IMG/VR virus record: IMGVR_UViG_3300010885_041378
Coordinates: 1-39,004 of that record
Origin: a virus
DNA: 39,004 bases
Reading direction: 5' to 3' (one strand)
Shown here: positions 14,876-22,191 of the stretch, in pieces
Layout: every line of letters starts with the position of its first letter
Position numbering within the stretch: the first letter of the stretch is position 1
Position numbers and translations under genes: made by a program
Notes under the pieces: model-generated
What the model was told of the DNA's origin: nothing
The model's input: only the letters and a program-made list of their open reading frames with translations
Database searches by the model: none

Positions 14876-15487
14876 ATGAGGTATATTAAATTATTTGAAA
14901 ATTTTTCCAAGAATAGAATTCTTATTATAGTTGACGTTCAAAAATCTTTTGAAAAGTTTTTTAATAAAAATTATTTAGCAGCTCTAAATACCTATTGTAG
15001 TGATTTTGATAAAGTTTATCAAATATTCGATAATCACCATGACGGAAAAAATCCTGATAAAGATTTCTTATATGATGAAACACCAGATATAGAAAATAAA
15101 GATGATTTATATAGATTCAATAACCAAATAGATTTAATCGAAAAAAGATATAACTATAATGTTAATGCAGATTATTATAAGAAAATTTTATCAGAAGATA
15201 CATATAATACTATAAAATCTAAAGAAGGTAATATACAAAGAGGTGAATACTTCGAAACTACAGAAGGGACTATTATAGTTTATATAGGTAATAATCATAA
15301 GTGGTTTCACTGTCCAATTAAATTATATAATATATTTAAATCTATAAAAGGAGAAGAAATTGTAATAGTTGGTGGTGCAGAAAATGAGTGTATATTAGAT
15401 GTGATGATTGCAGCTAAAGCACTCGGATTAAAAATACTTAAAAATGATAAATATATTTACTCAGCAAAAAATTGCCCTATAAAATAG
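14876..15487 (+). CDS. Nicotinamidase/isochorismatase-like cysteine hydrolase with capsid-targeting-like leader
   Basis: 203 residues. After the shared leader MRYIKLFENF comes RILIIVDVQKSF, the first strand of the PncA/isochorismatase fold with its catalytic Asp, then a FDNHHDGKNPD segment that may supply metal or ring-binding residues, then EIVIVGGAENECILDVMIAA, which matches the nucleophile-elbow region with the catalytic Cys and the usual following helix, then ALGLKILKND. The catalytic Lys is not obvious. PncA enzymes convert nicotinamide to nicotinate in NAD+ salvage; other family members cut related amides. If the leader is a head-targeting sequence with cleavage at L-F-E, the enzyme would be packaged and delivered with the DNA (inference). 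Substrate uncertain. Confidence 0.65.
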   Translation: MRYIKLFENFSKNRILIIVDVQKSFEKFFNKNYLAALNTYCSDFDKVYQIFDNHHDGKNPDKDFLYDETPDIENKDDLYRFNNQIDLIEKRYNYNVNADYYKKILSEDTYNTIKSKEGNIQRGEYFETTEGTIIVYIGNNHKWFHCPIKLYNIFKSIKGEEIVIVGGAENECILDVMIAAKALGLKILKNDKYIYSAKNCPIK

Positions 15488-15497
15488 GACAATTTTT
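15467..15497. terminator. Bidirectional terminator between converging genes
   Basis: 14-bp stem (15467-15480 with 15484-15497) with one mismatch and an AAA loop; A-rich and T-rich flanks suit both directions. It contains the stop codon of the cysteine-hydrolase gene. Confidence 0.65.
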
Positions 15498-15780
15498 ATT
15501 TATGATAAATTTTTATGATAGGTTTCTTCAAAACCTCGGTAATCACTGTTATCTTAAATTCATCTTCATTTAATTTTTTAAATTTAATATAATTTTCCAT
15601 TTGTTCACGATATAATTCTATATCTTTAATATCTTCTATAACAAATTCTTTAACTTTTGTAGCATTTTTAAAGTCTCTTTCTATCATTTCTGTTACTAAA
15701 CTTTGTATAGATATACCACAAAAATCAGCAGCATTTTTTAATCTCGTGTGTAATTCATCACTAACATTTATTGTTTTCAT
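15496..15780 (-). CDS. Ribbon-helix-helix DNA-binding protein, 94 residues
   Basis: N-terminus KTINVSDELHTRLKNAADFCGISIQSLVTEMIERD has the strand-helix-helix pattern of Arc/CopG/MetJ-type repressors (short basic strand, L-x-x-A helix, turn with G-I-S, then S-L-V-T-E-M-I). The rest is charged and helical. Such proteins bind as dimers to inverted repeats; two imperfect palindromes lie in the divergent gap to glutamine synthetase (15806-15822 and 15828-15844), so it may control its own gene and that one. Family call good, target inferred. Confidence 0.7.
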   Translation of the reverse strand: MKTINVSDELHTRLKNAADFCGISIQSLVTEMIERDFKNATKVKEFVIEDIKDIELYREQMENYIKFKKLNEDEFKITVITEVLKKPIIKIYHK

Positions 15781-15805
15781 AATTTATCCTTTATTTTTAT
15801 ATTGT

Positions 15806-15822
15806 ATGTAAAAAAATTACAT
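15806..15822. promoter_or_regulatory. Candidate operator palindrome 1
   Basis: ATGTAA-N5-TTACAT, six-base arms, in the gap between the ribbon-helix-helix gene and glutamine synthetase, 25 bases from the former's start. The AAAAAATTACATTA half recurs just before the glutamine synthetase start codon (15887-15900). Confidence 0.4.
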
Positions 15823-15827
15823 TAGTT

Positions 15828-15844
15828 GTGTAGGATTATTACAC
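15828..15844. promoter_or_regulatory. Candidate operator palindrome 2
   Basis: GTGTA-N7-TACAC, five-base arms, 6 bases from palindrome 1 and 56 bases before glutamine synthetase. Side-by-side dyads of similar length suit a dimeric ribbon-helix-helix repressor. Confidence 0.35.
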
Positions 15845-15871
15845 CAAAAACAACATTTTTTATTTCAAATA

Positions 15872-15879
15872 TATAAATA
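15872..15879 (+). promoter_or_regulatory. TATAAATA late-type motif upstream of glutamine synthetase
   Basis: Exact T4 late consensus TATAAATA, 20 bases before the ATG. In such AT-rich DNA this could be chance, but position and spacing fit. Confidence 0.35.
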
Positions 15880-15899
15880 AAAAATAAAAAAATTACATT

Positions 15900-17060
15900 A
15901 TGAAAAAAGTAAACATCCATTTGGAATATATTTGGTTGGATGTGGTGTATCCACAACAAATACGCTCTAAGACTAAAATTATAGAAAAACAAGTATCTAC
16001 GGTAATTAATGAAAATGCTATAACATTAGTCACATTATTTAATAATTGGAAAAAAAATCCTGAAACACTTCCTATGTGGAATTTTGATGGTTCTTCTACT
16101 GATCAAGCTGATACAAAAAATTCCGAATTATTACTTAAACCAGTTAATATATTTAAAGATCCATTTAAGCAAAATGGATTTATTGTTGTGTCTGAAGTAT
16201 ACCATACAGATATGACACCACATATTACAAATAAAAGAGCTAAAATGGTTGAAACATTAGATAAATATGATGATTATACTATGTATGGTTTAGAACAAGA
16301 ATATTTTATATATGATTTAAAGACAACTAAACCATTAGGGTGGCCTAAAGATAACTATGATATAACTACATATCCTTCTAGACCTCAAGGACCTTATTAT
16401 TGTGCTGTTGGTGGTAGAAATGTATCAGGTAGAGCATTTGTCGAAGAACATGCTTCAATGTGCGAATATGCTGATTTAAAAATATCTGGTATAAATGCTG
16501 AAGTAGCATTAGGTCAATGGGAATATCAAATTGGACCAGTTTATGCCAAAGAAGGCTCAGATCAATTATGGGTTTCGAGATATATCTTAGAAAGATTATC
16601 GGAAAAATATGATTATTATATTGTATTAGATCCTAAGCCATATAAAGGAAATGAGTGGAATGGGTCTGGTATGCACGTTAATTTCTCTACAAAAACTATG
16701 AGAGATGATTTAGTTAATAAAAAGAAATTAGTTATAGAAGCTTGTGAGAAATTAGCTACTAAAATTGAAGAGCATATTGCCGTTTATGGTTCTAATAATG
16801 AACATCGTTTAACAGGTGCTAATGAAACTTGTTCTATTAATGAATATAGATACGGTATAGGTGATAGAACAGCTTCTATTCGTATTCCTTCTTCTATTGA
16901 AGATTCTACTACACCAGGTTATTTAGAAGATCGCAGACCAGCATCAAATGGTGATCCATATGAAATTATAGATAGGATTGTACAAACAATTCTTGGTGAT
17001 ACAATCGTTCAATTAGAAGATTATTCATTTTTTATAAATGATCAACATTGTATTAGTTAA
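15900..17060 (+). CDS. glnA: Glutamine synthetase, type II (GSII)
   Basis: 386 residues, slightly longer than typical GSII (about 340-370). All main motifs are intact: IRSKTK (21-26), WNFDGSSTDQA (60-70), MYGLEQEYF (128-136) with metal/substrate Glu residues, GPYYCAVGG (164-172), GINAEVALGQWEYQIGP (197-213), NGSGMHVNFS (254-263), and the C-terminal R-L-T-G, RTASIRIP and GYLEDRRPASNGDPY (340-354). The enzyme makes glutamine from glutamate and ammonia using ATP. GSII occurs in eukaryotes and some bacteria including Bacteroidota, so host acquisition is likely, although base composition is as AT-rich as the neighbours. A phage copy could sustain nitrogen supply for nucleotide synthesis during infection. 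Divergent from a repressor-like gene; ends in a 26-bp hairpin. Confidence 0.92.
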   Translation: MKKVNIHLEYIWLDVVYPQQIRSKTKIIEKQVSTVINENAITLVTLFNNWKKNPETLPMWNFDGSSTDQADTKNSELLLKPVNIFKDPFKQNGFIVVSEVYHTDMTPHITNKRAKMVETLDKYDDYTMYGLEQEYFIYDLKTTKPLGWPKDNYDITTYPSRPQGPYYCAVGGRNVSGRAFVEEHASMCEYADLKISGINAEVALGQWEYQIGPVYAKEGSDQLWVSRYILERLSEKYDYYIVLDPKPYKGNEWNGSGMHVNFSTKTMRDDLVNKKKLVIEACEKLATKIEEHIAVYGSNNEHRLTGANETCSINEYRYGIGDRTASIRIPSSIEDSTTPGYLEDRRPASNGDPYEIIDRIVQTILGDTIVQLEDYSFFINDQHCIS

Positions 17061-17103
17061 ATTAAAAAGCCGCTCATTGAGCGGCTTTTTAATTTAACTA
17101 ATA
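17051..17103. terminator. Bidirectional terminator with perfect 26-bp stem
   Basis: Arms 17051-17076 and 17078-17103 are perfectly complementary around a single central base (effective loop of three). Core AAAGCCGCTCA/TGAGCGGCTTT is shared with the palindrome at 6823-6868. It covers the final codons and stop of glutamine synthetase and ends just before the stop of the converging gene. Confidence 0.85.
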
Positions 17104-17104
17104 A

Positions 17105-17611
17105 TTAAACTGGTAATTCTTCACCACCAGTTTGAGATTGTGCTGGTTGTGCTGTTGTTTGTGTTTGTACTTGAATTCCTGGTTGACCTTGTGCTGCTGG
17201 TTGACCTTGTGCTGCTGGTTGACCTTGTGCTGCTGGTTGACCTTGTGCTGCTGGTTGACCTTGTGCTGCTGCTGGTTCTTGTGCTGCTGGTTGACCTTGT
17301 GCTTGCCCTTGACCCTGTGCGCCACCTATAATAGCACTTGCTGGTATCTTTTCGACATCTAAACCATCTTTTATAACCCACTTTACAATTTCTTCTGCTA
17401 ACATTGCTTTACCCATTAAATCAAGAATATCTTTATTCATGTTTTGTTTAACTTTTTTAGCATAAGCTGATAAGAATTTGTCCTCAATGTCAACAATAAC
17501 ATTGACTCTATATGTATTTTCAACCTGGAATACAGTTTCGTTTACTTTATCTTCTATTTTAACTTCAGGTTTATTATTTTTAAAACCTTCGAATTTTTTT
17601 ACGTGTTTCAT
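17105..17611 (-). CDS. Protein with capsid-targeting-like leader and Gln/Pro/Ala repeat tail
   Basis: 168 residues from the ATG at 17611 (a TTG two codons upstream is less likely because the shared leader starts at this ATG). N-terminus MKHVKKFEGFKNN is the shared leader variant; its K-F-E lacks the hydrophobic P3 residue. Residues 25-90 form a small alpha/beta domain (VENTYRVNVIVDIEDKFLSAYAKKVKQ). From about residue 97 the chain is tandem AAQGQP units. Family not recognised. Probably a virion or internal protein by leader and repeat similarity with the portal tail. Confidence 0.65.
   Translation of the reverse strand: MKHVKKFEGFKNNKPEVKIEDKVNETVFQVENTYRVNVIVDIEDKFLSAYAKKVKQNMNKDILDLMGKAMLAEEIVKWVIKDGLDVEKIPASAIIGGAQGQGQAQGQPAAQEPAAAQGQPAAQGQPAAQGQPAAQGQPAAQGQPGIQVQTQTTAQPAQSQTGGEELPV
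17181..17302 (-). repeat. 18-bp tandem coding repeats (AAQGQP units)
   Basis: Five nearly identical 18-bp units, then a diverged one and a further copy, all in frame. Much richer in G+C than surrounding DNA. They also create long open frames in the other readings, which I do not regard as genes. Confidence 0.85.
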
Positions 17612-17634
17612 TATCAAAAATTGTTTTTTGTAAA

Positions 17635-17644
17635 TTATATATTA
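17635..17644 (-). promoter_or_regulatory. Late promoter-like motif upstream of 17105-17611
   Basis: The leftward strand reads TAATATATAA, 23 bases before the ATG. Confidence 0.4.
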
Positions 17645-17664
17645 TAAATAAAAAGTGGTTTTTA

Positions 17665-18225
17665 TTAAAGATGTCCTGCTAATATAGCAACAACTATTGC
17701 TCCTAGTCCACATGCAACTACAATTGCCTTATTTCTTTGTTTTTTAAACTTTTTACCTTCTTGTCTAGTTAGAGCAATTATATCGTCTTTCTTAATAATG
17801 ATACTATCTTTTGCTAGTAATCGAGCCGAACTTATAGCTATTTGTTCTTTTAAGTTTACTATTTGTAGATTTCTTGTATTCAAAGTAGAATCGTATGCTT
17901 TTATAGAAGCTTCTGCTAATACATTTGCTTTTTTATAATCATCTACAACTTGAACTAAAAAATTTACTGTTGAATCACATTCTTTGTGTAATCCTCTATA
18001 TAGATGCAATATATCTAAATCAGTATTAATTTTTTGAGCTTGTTTAATTGTAATAACAATACCGAGAGTGTCTTTTATATTTGTATTTACATTTTCACCA
18101 ATTAAATATCTTGGTATTAAAGTGCTAGTAGTATCAATAGCGGCTATGCTATAGTTTGTATAGGTTTGTGAAAATCCACTAAAACCTATTAATGTTATAA
18201 TTAATGATAATAATATTTTCTTCAT
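17665..18225 (-). CDS. Exported coiled-coil protein with C-terminal membrane anchor (spanin-like candidate)
   Basis: 186 residues. Signal peptide MKKILLSLIITLIGFSGFSQ ends in FSQ, typical of Bacteroidota exported proteins. Residues 65-150 are helical and probably coiled coil; residues 165-186 are a hydrophobic segment (IVVACGLGAIVVAILAG) after a Lys-rich patch. No lipobox Cys. The gene follows a small N-anchored coiled-coil protein by 3 bases, an arrangement like paired spanins that fuse the two membranes at lysis. Because it has both an export signal and a C-terminal anchor it also resembles a single-gene spanin. Lysis role is inferred; no endolysin or holin is seen nearby. Confidence 0.6.
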   Translation of the reverse strand: MKKILLSLIITLIGFSGFSQTYTNYSIAAIDTTSTLIPRYLIGENVNTNIKDTLGIVITIKQAQKINTDLDILHLYRGLHKECDSTVNFLVQVVDDYKKANVLAEASIKAYDSTLNTRNLQIVNLKEQIAISSARLLAKDSIIIKKDDIIALTRQEGKKFKKQRNKAIVVACGLGAIVVAILAGHL

Positions 18226-18228
18226 ATA

Positions 18229-18666
18229 TTAATTTATTTTTTTTGAAAGTGAAATTAATAAACTATCACCTTTTATATTTACCATATGCGATTCTAAATA
18301 AACTATTTTGTTTTTTGCATCGGTATATCTACCTTTATAGTAATTAGCTGTTTGCTCTGATTGTTTAGCATTATCGCTAGCATCATAAAATTCATCCTTT
18401 AAACTATCTAATTTAAGAGAGTCTGATTGAAATTTAGTTTCTAATGTAGTATATTCATCTACCTTTATTTTAGCCACATTTGATAGACTATCATCAATAT
18501 GTTGATACATATTTATTTTAGCATCTAATTCTCTTTTTTCTTTTTTGAAATTTAAAGAATCATTGAAACCAAAAATAAACATACCAGCACATAAAGCACA
18601 TAAAATAATGAGCATAATTGTTTTTAAATCAAATTTACTTTTGATTACCTGATTTTGTTCTGACAT
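18229..18666 (-). CDS. N-anchored coiled-coil protein (inner-spanin-like candidate)
   Basis: 145 residues. One membrane segment at about residues 15-35 (TIMLIILCALCAGMFIFGF) preceded by a basic stretch, which predicts the remainder outside the cytoplasm; residues 40-135 are charged and helical with heptad character. This is the topology of Rz-type inner spanins. Tightly coupled to the following exported gene (3-base gap). Divergent from the HAD/UVR/ClpS operon. A general envelope-tethering role would equally fit. Confidence 0.55.
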   Translation of the reverse strand: MSEQNQVIKSKFDLKTIMLIILCALCAGMFIFGFNDSLNFKKEKRELDAKINMYQHIDDSLSNVAKIKVDEYTTLETKFQSDSLKLDSLKDEFYDASDNAKQSEQTANYYKGRYTDAKNKIVYLESHMVNIKGDSLLISLSKKIN

Positions 18667-18682
18667 AATTTTTTGTAATTTT

Positions 18683-18713
18683 TTTGTTTTTTAAAAGATT
18701 TTTCGTATCTTTG
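18683..18713 (+). promoter_or_regulatory. Bacteroidota-type primary sigma promoter
   Basis: TTTG at 683-686, a 19-base spacer and TATCTTTG at 706-713: a perfect match to the Bacteroidota housekeeping consensus TTTG-N19-TAnnTTTG. The ATG of the HAD gene is 27 bases further on. Best evidence in this window for host group and for an early transcript. Confidence 0.8.
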
Positions 18714-18739
18714 TGTATATATAAAAAATACATTTTCTT

Positions 18740-19255
18740 ATGAAACTCATTTGTTTTGACTTTGACAAGACTCTTATACACACTATGGAACCCGAAGAAG
18801 GTAGACAAATCTGGCTTCGTGAAAAAGGTGAGCAATTTCCGCATCCCACTGGTTGGTGGGGTAAAAAAGAGTCTATGGATATGAGTGTATTCTATCCAGC
18901 TATGAATATGTGGACATACAAAAAATATACAGAAGCAATTGCTGAAAAAGATAACTATGTATTTATAGCAACTGGACGTATGGATAAATTAAAAGAAGAA
19001 GTCCAGGCTATACTTGATTTTCATAATTTAAAATTTAATGATGTATTCTGTAATTGGGGTAGCGAAACTTTTAAATTTAAAACTAAATTATTTGAAAAAA
19101 TAATTAAAGAAAATAAAAAAGCAACAGAATTTATTCTATACGATGATAGGCATGAACATCTAGTTAAATTTGTTGAGTGGGCTGCTGAAATAGAAAAAAA
19201 TTTTAAAATTAAAGTATCCATAATTGATGTAATTAGCAAAAAACAAATATTCTAA
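18740..19255 (+). CDS. HAD-family protein of the Swiss-army-knife RNA-repair-like group
   Basis: 171 residues. HAD motif I is DFDKTL (8-13), motif II is IATGR (about 77-81), and motif IV is YDDRHEH (about 134-140). GWWGKKESMD and the later T-F-K-F-K segment fit the HAD_SAK subgroup, which is found alone or joined to RNA-repair enzymes. Likely a phosphatase acting on nucleic-acid or nucleotide phosphate ends, by family. First gene of a three-gene operon directly behind the host-type promoter, so probably expressed early. The next gene starts one base after its stop. Confidence 0.78.
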   Translation: MKLICFDFDKTLIHTMEPEEGRQIWLREKGEQFPHPTGWWGKKESMDMSVFYPAMNMWTYKKYTEAIAEKDNYVFIATGRMDKLKEEVQAILDFHNLKFNDVFCNWGSETFKFKTKLFEKIIKENKKATEFILYDDRHEHLVKFVEWAAEIEKNFKIKVSIIDVISKKQIF

Positions 19256-19256
19256 T

Positions 19257-19670
19257 ATGAAATGGTTATATAAAATATTCAGTTTCTTCGAAAGTAGAAA
19301 AATTAAAGAATTAAAATTACTTCGAAAAGACGATATAATAAATATCTATCCACCAGAAGGATATACAGTTAATATAAATGGCAAAAAATATTGTGATCAA
19401 GTAATGAAAATTACACTTCATAATAATGACCCTATATCAAAAAAAGTATGGTTTTATACTAAGGTAGATGATAATCAAGTTAGTTTTATTAAAAGTTATA
19501 AATCGGAAATTTTTAAAGATTTTATTTTATTAAATTGCGGACCTTTAGAAACCCAAAATAAATCTAAAGAACAATTGAAAAAAGAAATGCAAGCAGCTAT
19601 TCATAATGAAAATTATGAATTAGCCAACTTAATTAATGAGGAAATAAAAAATTTAGATGGGCAAAATTAA
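19257..19670 (+). CDS. Protein with C-terminal UVR-type motif, 137 residues
   Basis: Residues 1-100 are not recognised; they are basic and strand-rich. Residues 103-135 (KEQLKKEMQAAIHNENYELANLINEEI) match the UVR helical hairpin, pattern L-x-x-x-M-x-x-A-x-x-x-E-x-Y-E-x-A-x-x-x-x-x-x-I. This element mediates protein contacts in UvrB/UvrC and in Clp-associated proteins such as McsA and ClpC. Its end overlaps the ClpS-like gene by 14 bases, so both products are probably made together. A joint effect on the host Clp protease is plausible but inferred; a UvrABC contact is the alternative. Confidence 0.65.
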   Translation: MKWLYKIFSFFESRKIKELKLLRKDDIINIYPPEGYTVNINGKKYCDQVMKITLHNNDPISKKVWFYTKVDDNQVSFIKSYKSEIFKDFILLNCGPLETQNKSKEQLKKEMQAAIHNENYELANLINEEIKNLDGQN

Positions 19671-19935
19671 AGAGCTGGAAAGTCCAGAATTGGAAGAGAT
19701 AATAAATTATCCATATGTAATTATAGTATGGAACGATGATATACATAGCTTCGATTATGTTATTGATTGTTTAATTAAACATGCTGGACATCAAAAAGAA
19801 CAAGCCGAGCAATGTACCTATTTAATACACTTTAAAGGTAAATGTGATGTTAAAAGAGGTGATAAAGAAAAAATGCAGATAATTTATAATAAATTATCTG
19901 CATGTGAATTAACAGTGACATTGGAAGAATCGTAA
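19657..19935 (+). CDS. clpS: ClpS-like protease adaptor
   Basis: 92 residues. The ClpS core is evident: YVIIVWNDDIHSFDYVIDCL with the N-D-D triplet (26-28), then KHAGHQKEQAEQCTYLIHFKGKCDVKRG and C-terminal LTVTLEES. ClpS binds the N-domain of ClpA/ClpC-type unfoldases and delivers proteins with destabilising N-terminal residues to ClpP, or blocks other substrates. The H-x-x-Q-A-E-Q-C helix and I-H-x-K-G-K segment resemble Bacteroidota ClpS, suggesting acquisition from a host. Third gene of the operon behind the host-type promoter. Whether it redirects or inhibits host proteolysis cannot be read from sequence. Confidence 0.85.
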   Translation: MGKIKELESPELEEIINYPYVIIVWNDDIHSFDYVIDCLIKHAGHQKEQAEQCTYLIHFKGKCDVKRGDKEKMQIIYNKLSACELTVTLEES

Positions 19936-19956
19936 TAGTTACCAACTATTACGATT
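19928..19956. terminator. Bidirectional terminator between clpS and terminase
   Basis: 13-bp stem (19928-19940 with 19944-19956, core TCGTAATAGTT) with an ACC loop, extendable with a one-base bulge. It contains the stop codons of both converging genes. Confidence 0.75.
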
Positions 19957-22152
19957 TCTTATTCCATATTGATTCATGAATTTCCTTTGCTTATTTACAT
20001 TTGTTAATATGTCATAATCATGGTTACTACCATAATCTTCTTGTTCTTGATTTTTTAGTATATCATTAAAATATTTCAATGTAGCCGAATCGACTAATTC
20101 AGGAGCAGCTGATTCAACCATTTCTCTAAACATAAATTTAGAAAAAACGCTAGATGCATTTACTATACTCATTACAGTATCATCATTGCCAGTATCAGCG
20201 GCATATCTTATATTACCAGAAGGTAAAACATGTTTGATAAATGTAGTAATTTCATTTATATTAGTAGGGTGGTTTATATCAAAATTTCTTTTATTCATAT
20301 TTTCTTGATAATCTTTTACTAATATCTCTTTAGTAGAAGTTATTCTTAATCCAATTTTTTCTTCTTCCGAATCTACTCTATGTTTATATCTATAAAATAT
20401 ACCTGAACCATATTGATTATTACCGTCAAATAAATGTGGTAATTCTGCTAAAAATGGCATACCATATGTGTTATATTCAATAACAGCTTTAAAATTCTCA
20501 GGATTAAAATATTCAAATGCTAATACATAGAATAATTCAGCCAATTGCTTAACAGATACTAAATTAGATCTATACATACCAAATTGTTGTAAGTAAAAAA
20601 AGTCCGATATATACCTATATTCTTTTTTATACATATCAATAATTTCCATTGGTTTTGGTGCAATTCTAAACATGTTAATAACTGAGTAATCTTGTCCTAG
20701 TCCTTCCGATATATCGATTGAGAATATACCTTTAATTTTATTTCTATCTAATGGTGAGAAAATTTTAGTATCATCCACAAATTGTAAATCTTCATAATTA
20801 AACTTCAATCTTCTATCAAACTCGTATGATGGATAATGAACATAATCTTTTTTATTCTTCAATAATTCGTCAATTAACGCTTCGTTTAATAATGAACGTG
20901 AACCATCAACAAATCTCAATGCGAATTCTTGATTAAATGCATCTTCACCACCAATTTCTTTGGTAGTTTCTTCTTGCCACGTTGTAACATAGGCTAATTG
21001 TTGTATAAAGATTTGTTTACCATCTTTTTCAACTATAAACTTTTTAACATCTTCAGAAGGAACTAAAACACCATTATGTTTATTATAAATATAAACAACA
21101 TGTTTTTCTAAATCAGCTATATAATTCATTTCTACTTTAGTTTGTGGAAATGCCGCTTTAACTTGTTCAAATACTTCTTCTTTTGTCAAACCATGTTCAA
21201 ATAATTTATTTTCAAAAAGTCTAAAATATGTTACAAATCTTCCTTCTACTTCATACCAATATATTCTTTTAGATTTAAAATTTGTTTTCAGTGGATCTAA
21301 TTCCGATCTTTCAGAATCAGTTAATAATTTATAAAATAAATTCATTCCTTTTGGTGTTGAAGTTATGATTATTTTGGAGTTATTAACAGCCGCAACAATT
21401 GGATATACTGCGGTATAATATGGTTCTATAATATTAGAAGGAATGTGCGCAAATTCATCCAAATATAAGAAGTCAATTGTGAAACCAATCGCTGGTGTCT
21501 TACTTCTCGCTGCTGTTCTAATTTTACAACCATTTTCACAAACCATAGATTTTTGATTCCAACCTTTAATACCAACCTTTAAAAAGAATGGTAAATTTAC
21601 ATAAATAGATTTAATTTTATCTACAATTTCAATAGTAGTATCTCTAAGATTCGCCACAATCATTACATTTTTATCATTATTAAAAGTAATAAAATGCAAA
21701 ATTGAAATTGCTGCATTAATTGTATTATGACTTAATATGCCATTTGTATAAAATCTGTGATTGGGATGATCAATTGTTAAGTCAAACATACTTAACTTAC
21801 ATTTAGATTTATTTATTCTAATAACTTTTGATAAACCTAAATCAGTTTGTATATAAGAATTAATAGCTAAATCTTGACAAAATATTTGATTAAAATTTTC
21901 ATCAAATAAAATATGATTATCAGCACATTCTAATTGATAACCATTATCTAGTATAATTTCATATACTTTGTAAGGCTGTGTTAGATGTATATCAGTTGCT
22001 TTTTCATATCCAGTATCAGTTTTAACCTTAATATTTAATCCAGATATTGTATTTAGTATCTTCTTATTTATATCTTCTTCATCTAATGAAAGATTCCTGT
22101 ATTCGTATTTCTCAATTAATTGTATTAAGAAATATATTATTTTTTTTATCAT
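19939..22152 (-). CDS. 17: Large terminase C-terminal part preceded by the C-half of a split intein
   Basis: 737 residues. Residues 1-143 are an intein C-half: ECADNHILF (75-83) resembles intein block B, and DLTIDHPNHRFYTNGILSHN (124-143) forms blocks F and G ending in His142-Asn143. Thr144 is the +1 nucleophile. From 144 it is T4 gp17: TINAAISILHFITF continues the P-loop helix, Walker B FLYLDE (228-233), IIITSTPKG (261-269), then the RNase H-like nuclease with Asp480 (FSIDISEGLGQDYS), Glu559 (AVIEYNTYG) and Asp657/658 (GNDDTVMS). The Walker A lies in the separate gene 23634-24170. Without trans-splicing this protein has no P-loop, so splicing should be needed for packaging. The spliced enzyme would be about 716 residues against 610 in T4. 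Confidence 0.9.
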   Translation of the reverse strand: MIKKIIYFLIQLIEKYEYRNLSLDEEDINKKILNTISGLNIKVKTDTGYEKATDIHLTQPYKVYEIILDNGYQLECADNHILFDENFNQIFCQDLAINSYIQTDLGLSKVIRINKSKCKLSMFDLTIDHPNHRFYTNGILSHNTINAAISILHFITFNNDKNVMIVANLRDTTIEIVDKIKSIYVNLPFFLKVGIKGWNQKSMVCENGCKIRTAARSKTPAIGFTIDFLYLDEFAHIPSNIIEPYYTAVYPIVAAVNNSKIIITSTPKGMNLFYKLLTDSERSELDPLKTNFKSKRIYWYEVEGRFVTYFRLFENKLFEHGLTKEEVFEQVKAAFPQTKVEMNYIADLEKHVVYIYNKHNGVLVPSEDVKKFIVEKDGKQIFIQQLAYVTTWQEETTKEIGGEDAFNQEFALRFVDGSRSLLNEALIDELLKNKKDYVHYPSYEFDRRLKFNYEDLQFVDDTKIFSPLDRNKIKGIFSIDISEGLGQDYSVINMFRIAPKPMEIIDMYKKEYRYISDFFYLQQFGMYRSNLVSVKQLAELFYVLAFEYFNPENFKAVIEYNTYGMPFLAELPHLFDGNNQYGSGIFYRYKHRVDSEEEKIGLRITSTKEILVKDYQENMNKRNFDINHPTNINEITTFIKHVLPSGNIRYAADTGNDDTVMSIVNASSVFSKFMFREMVESAAPELVDSATLKYFNDILKNQEQEDYGSNHDYDILTNVNKQRKFMNQYGIRNRNSW
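21724..22152 (-). other. Split intein, C-terminal half (143 residues)
   Basis: Covers residues 1-143 of the downstream terminase gene and ends in the His-Asn pair needed for Asn cyclisation. It contains the block B-like segment, which in ordinary split inteins lies in the N-half. The first ~20 residues are helical and hydrophobic (KKIIYFLIQLIEKY) and may pair with the helical end of the N-half. Confidence 0.88.
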
Positions 22153-22191
22153 TATTTTAAATGTTTTTTATATACCTCAAATAATTTCATA

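Noticed and set aside
17098-17381. Several open frames in all readings over the AAQGQP repeats
   Set aside because: Products of the 18-bp repeat; only the frame with the shared leader and a non-repeat domain (17105-17611) is credible.
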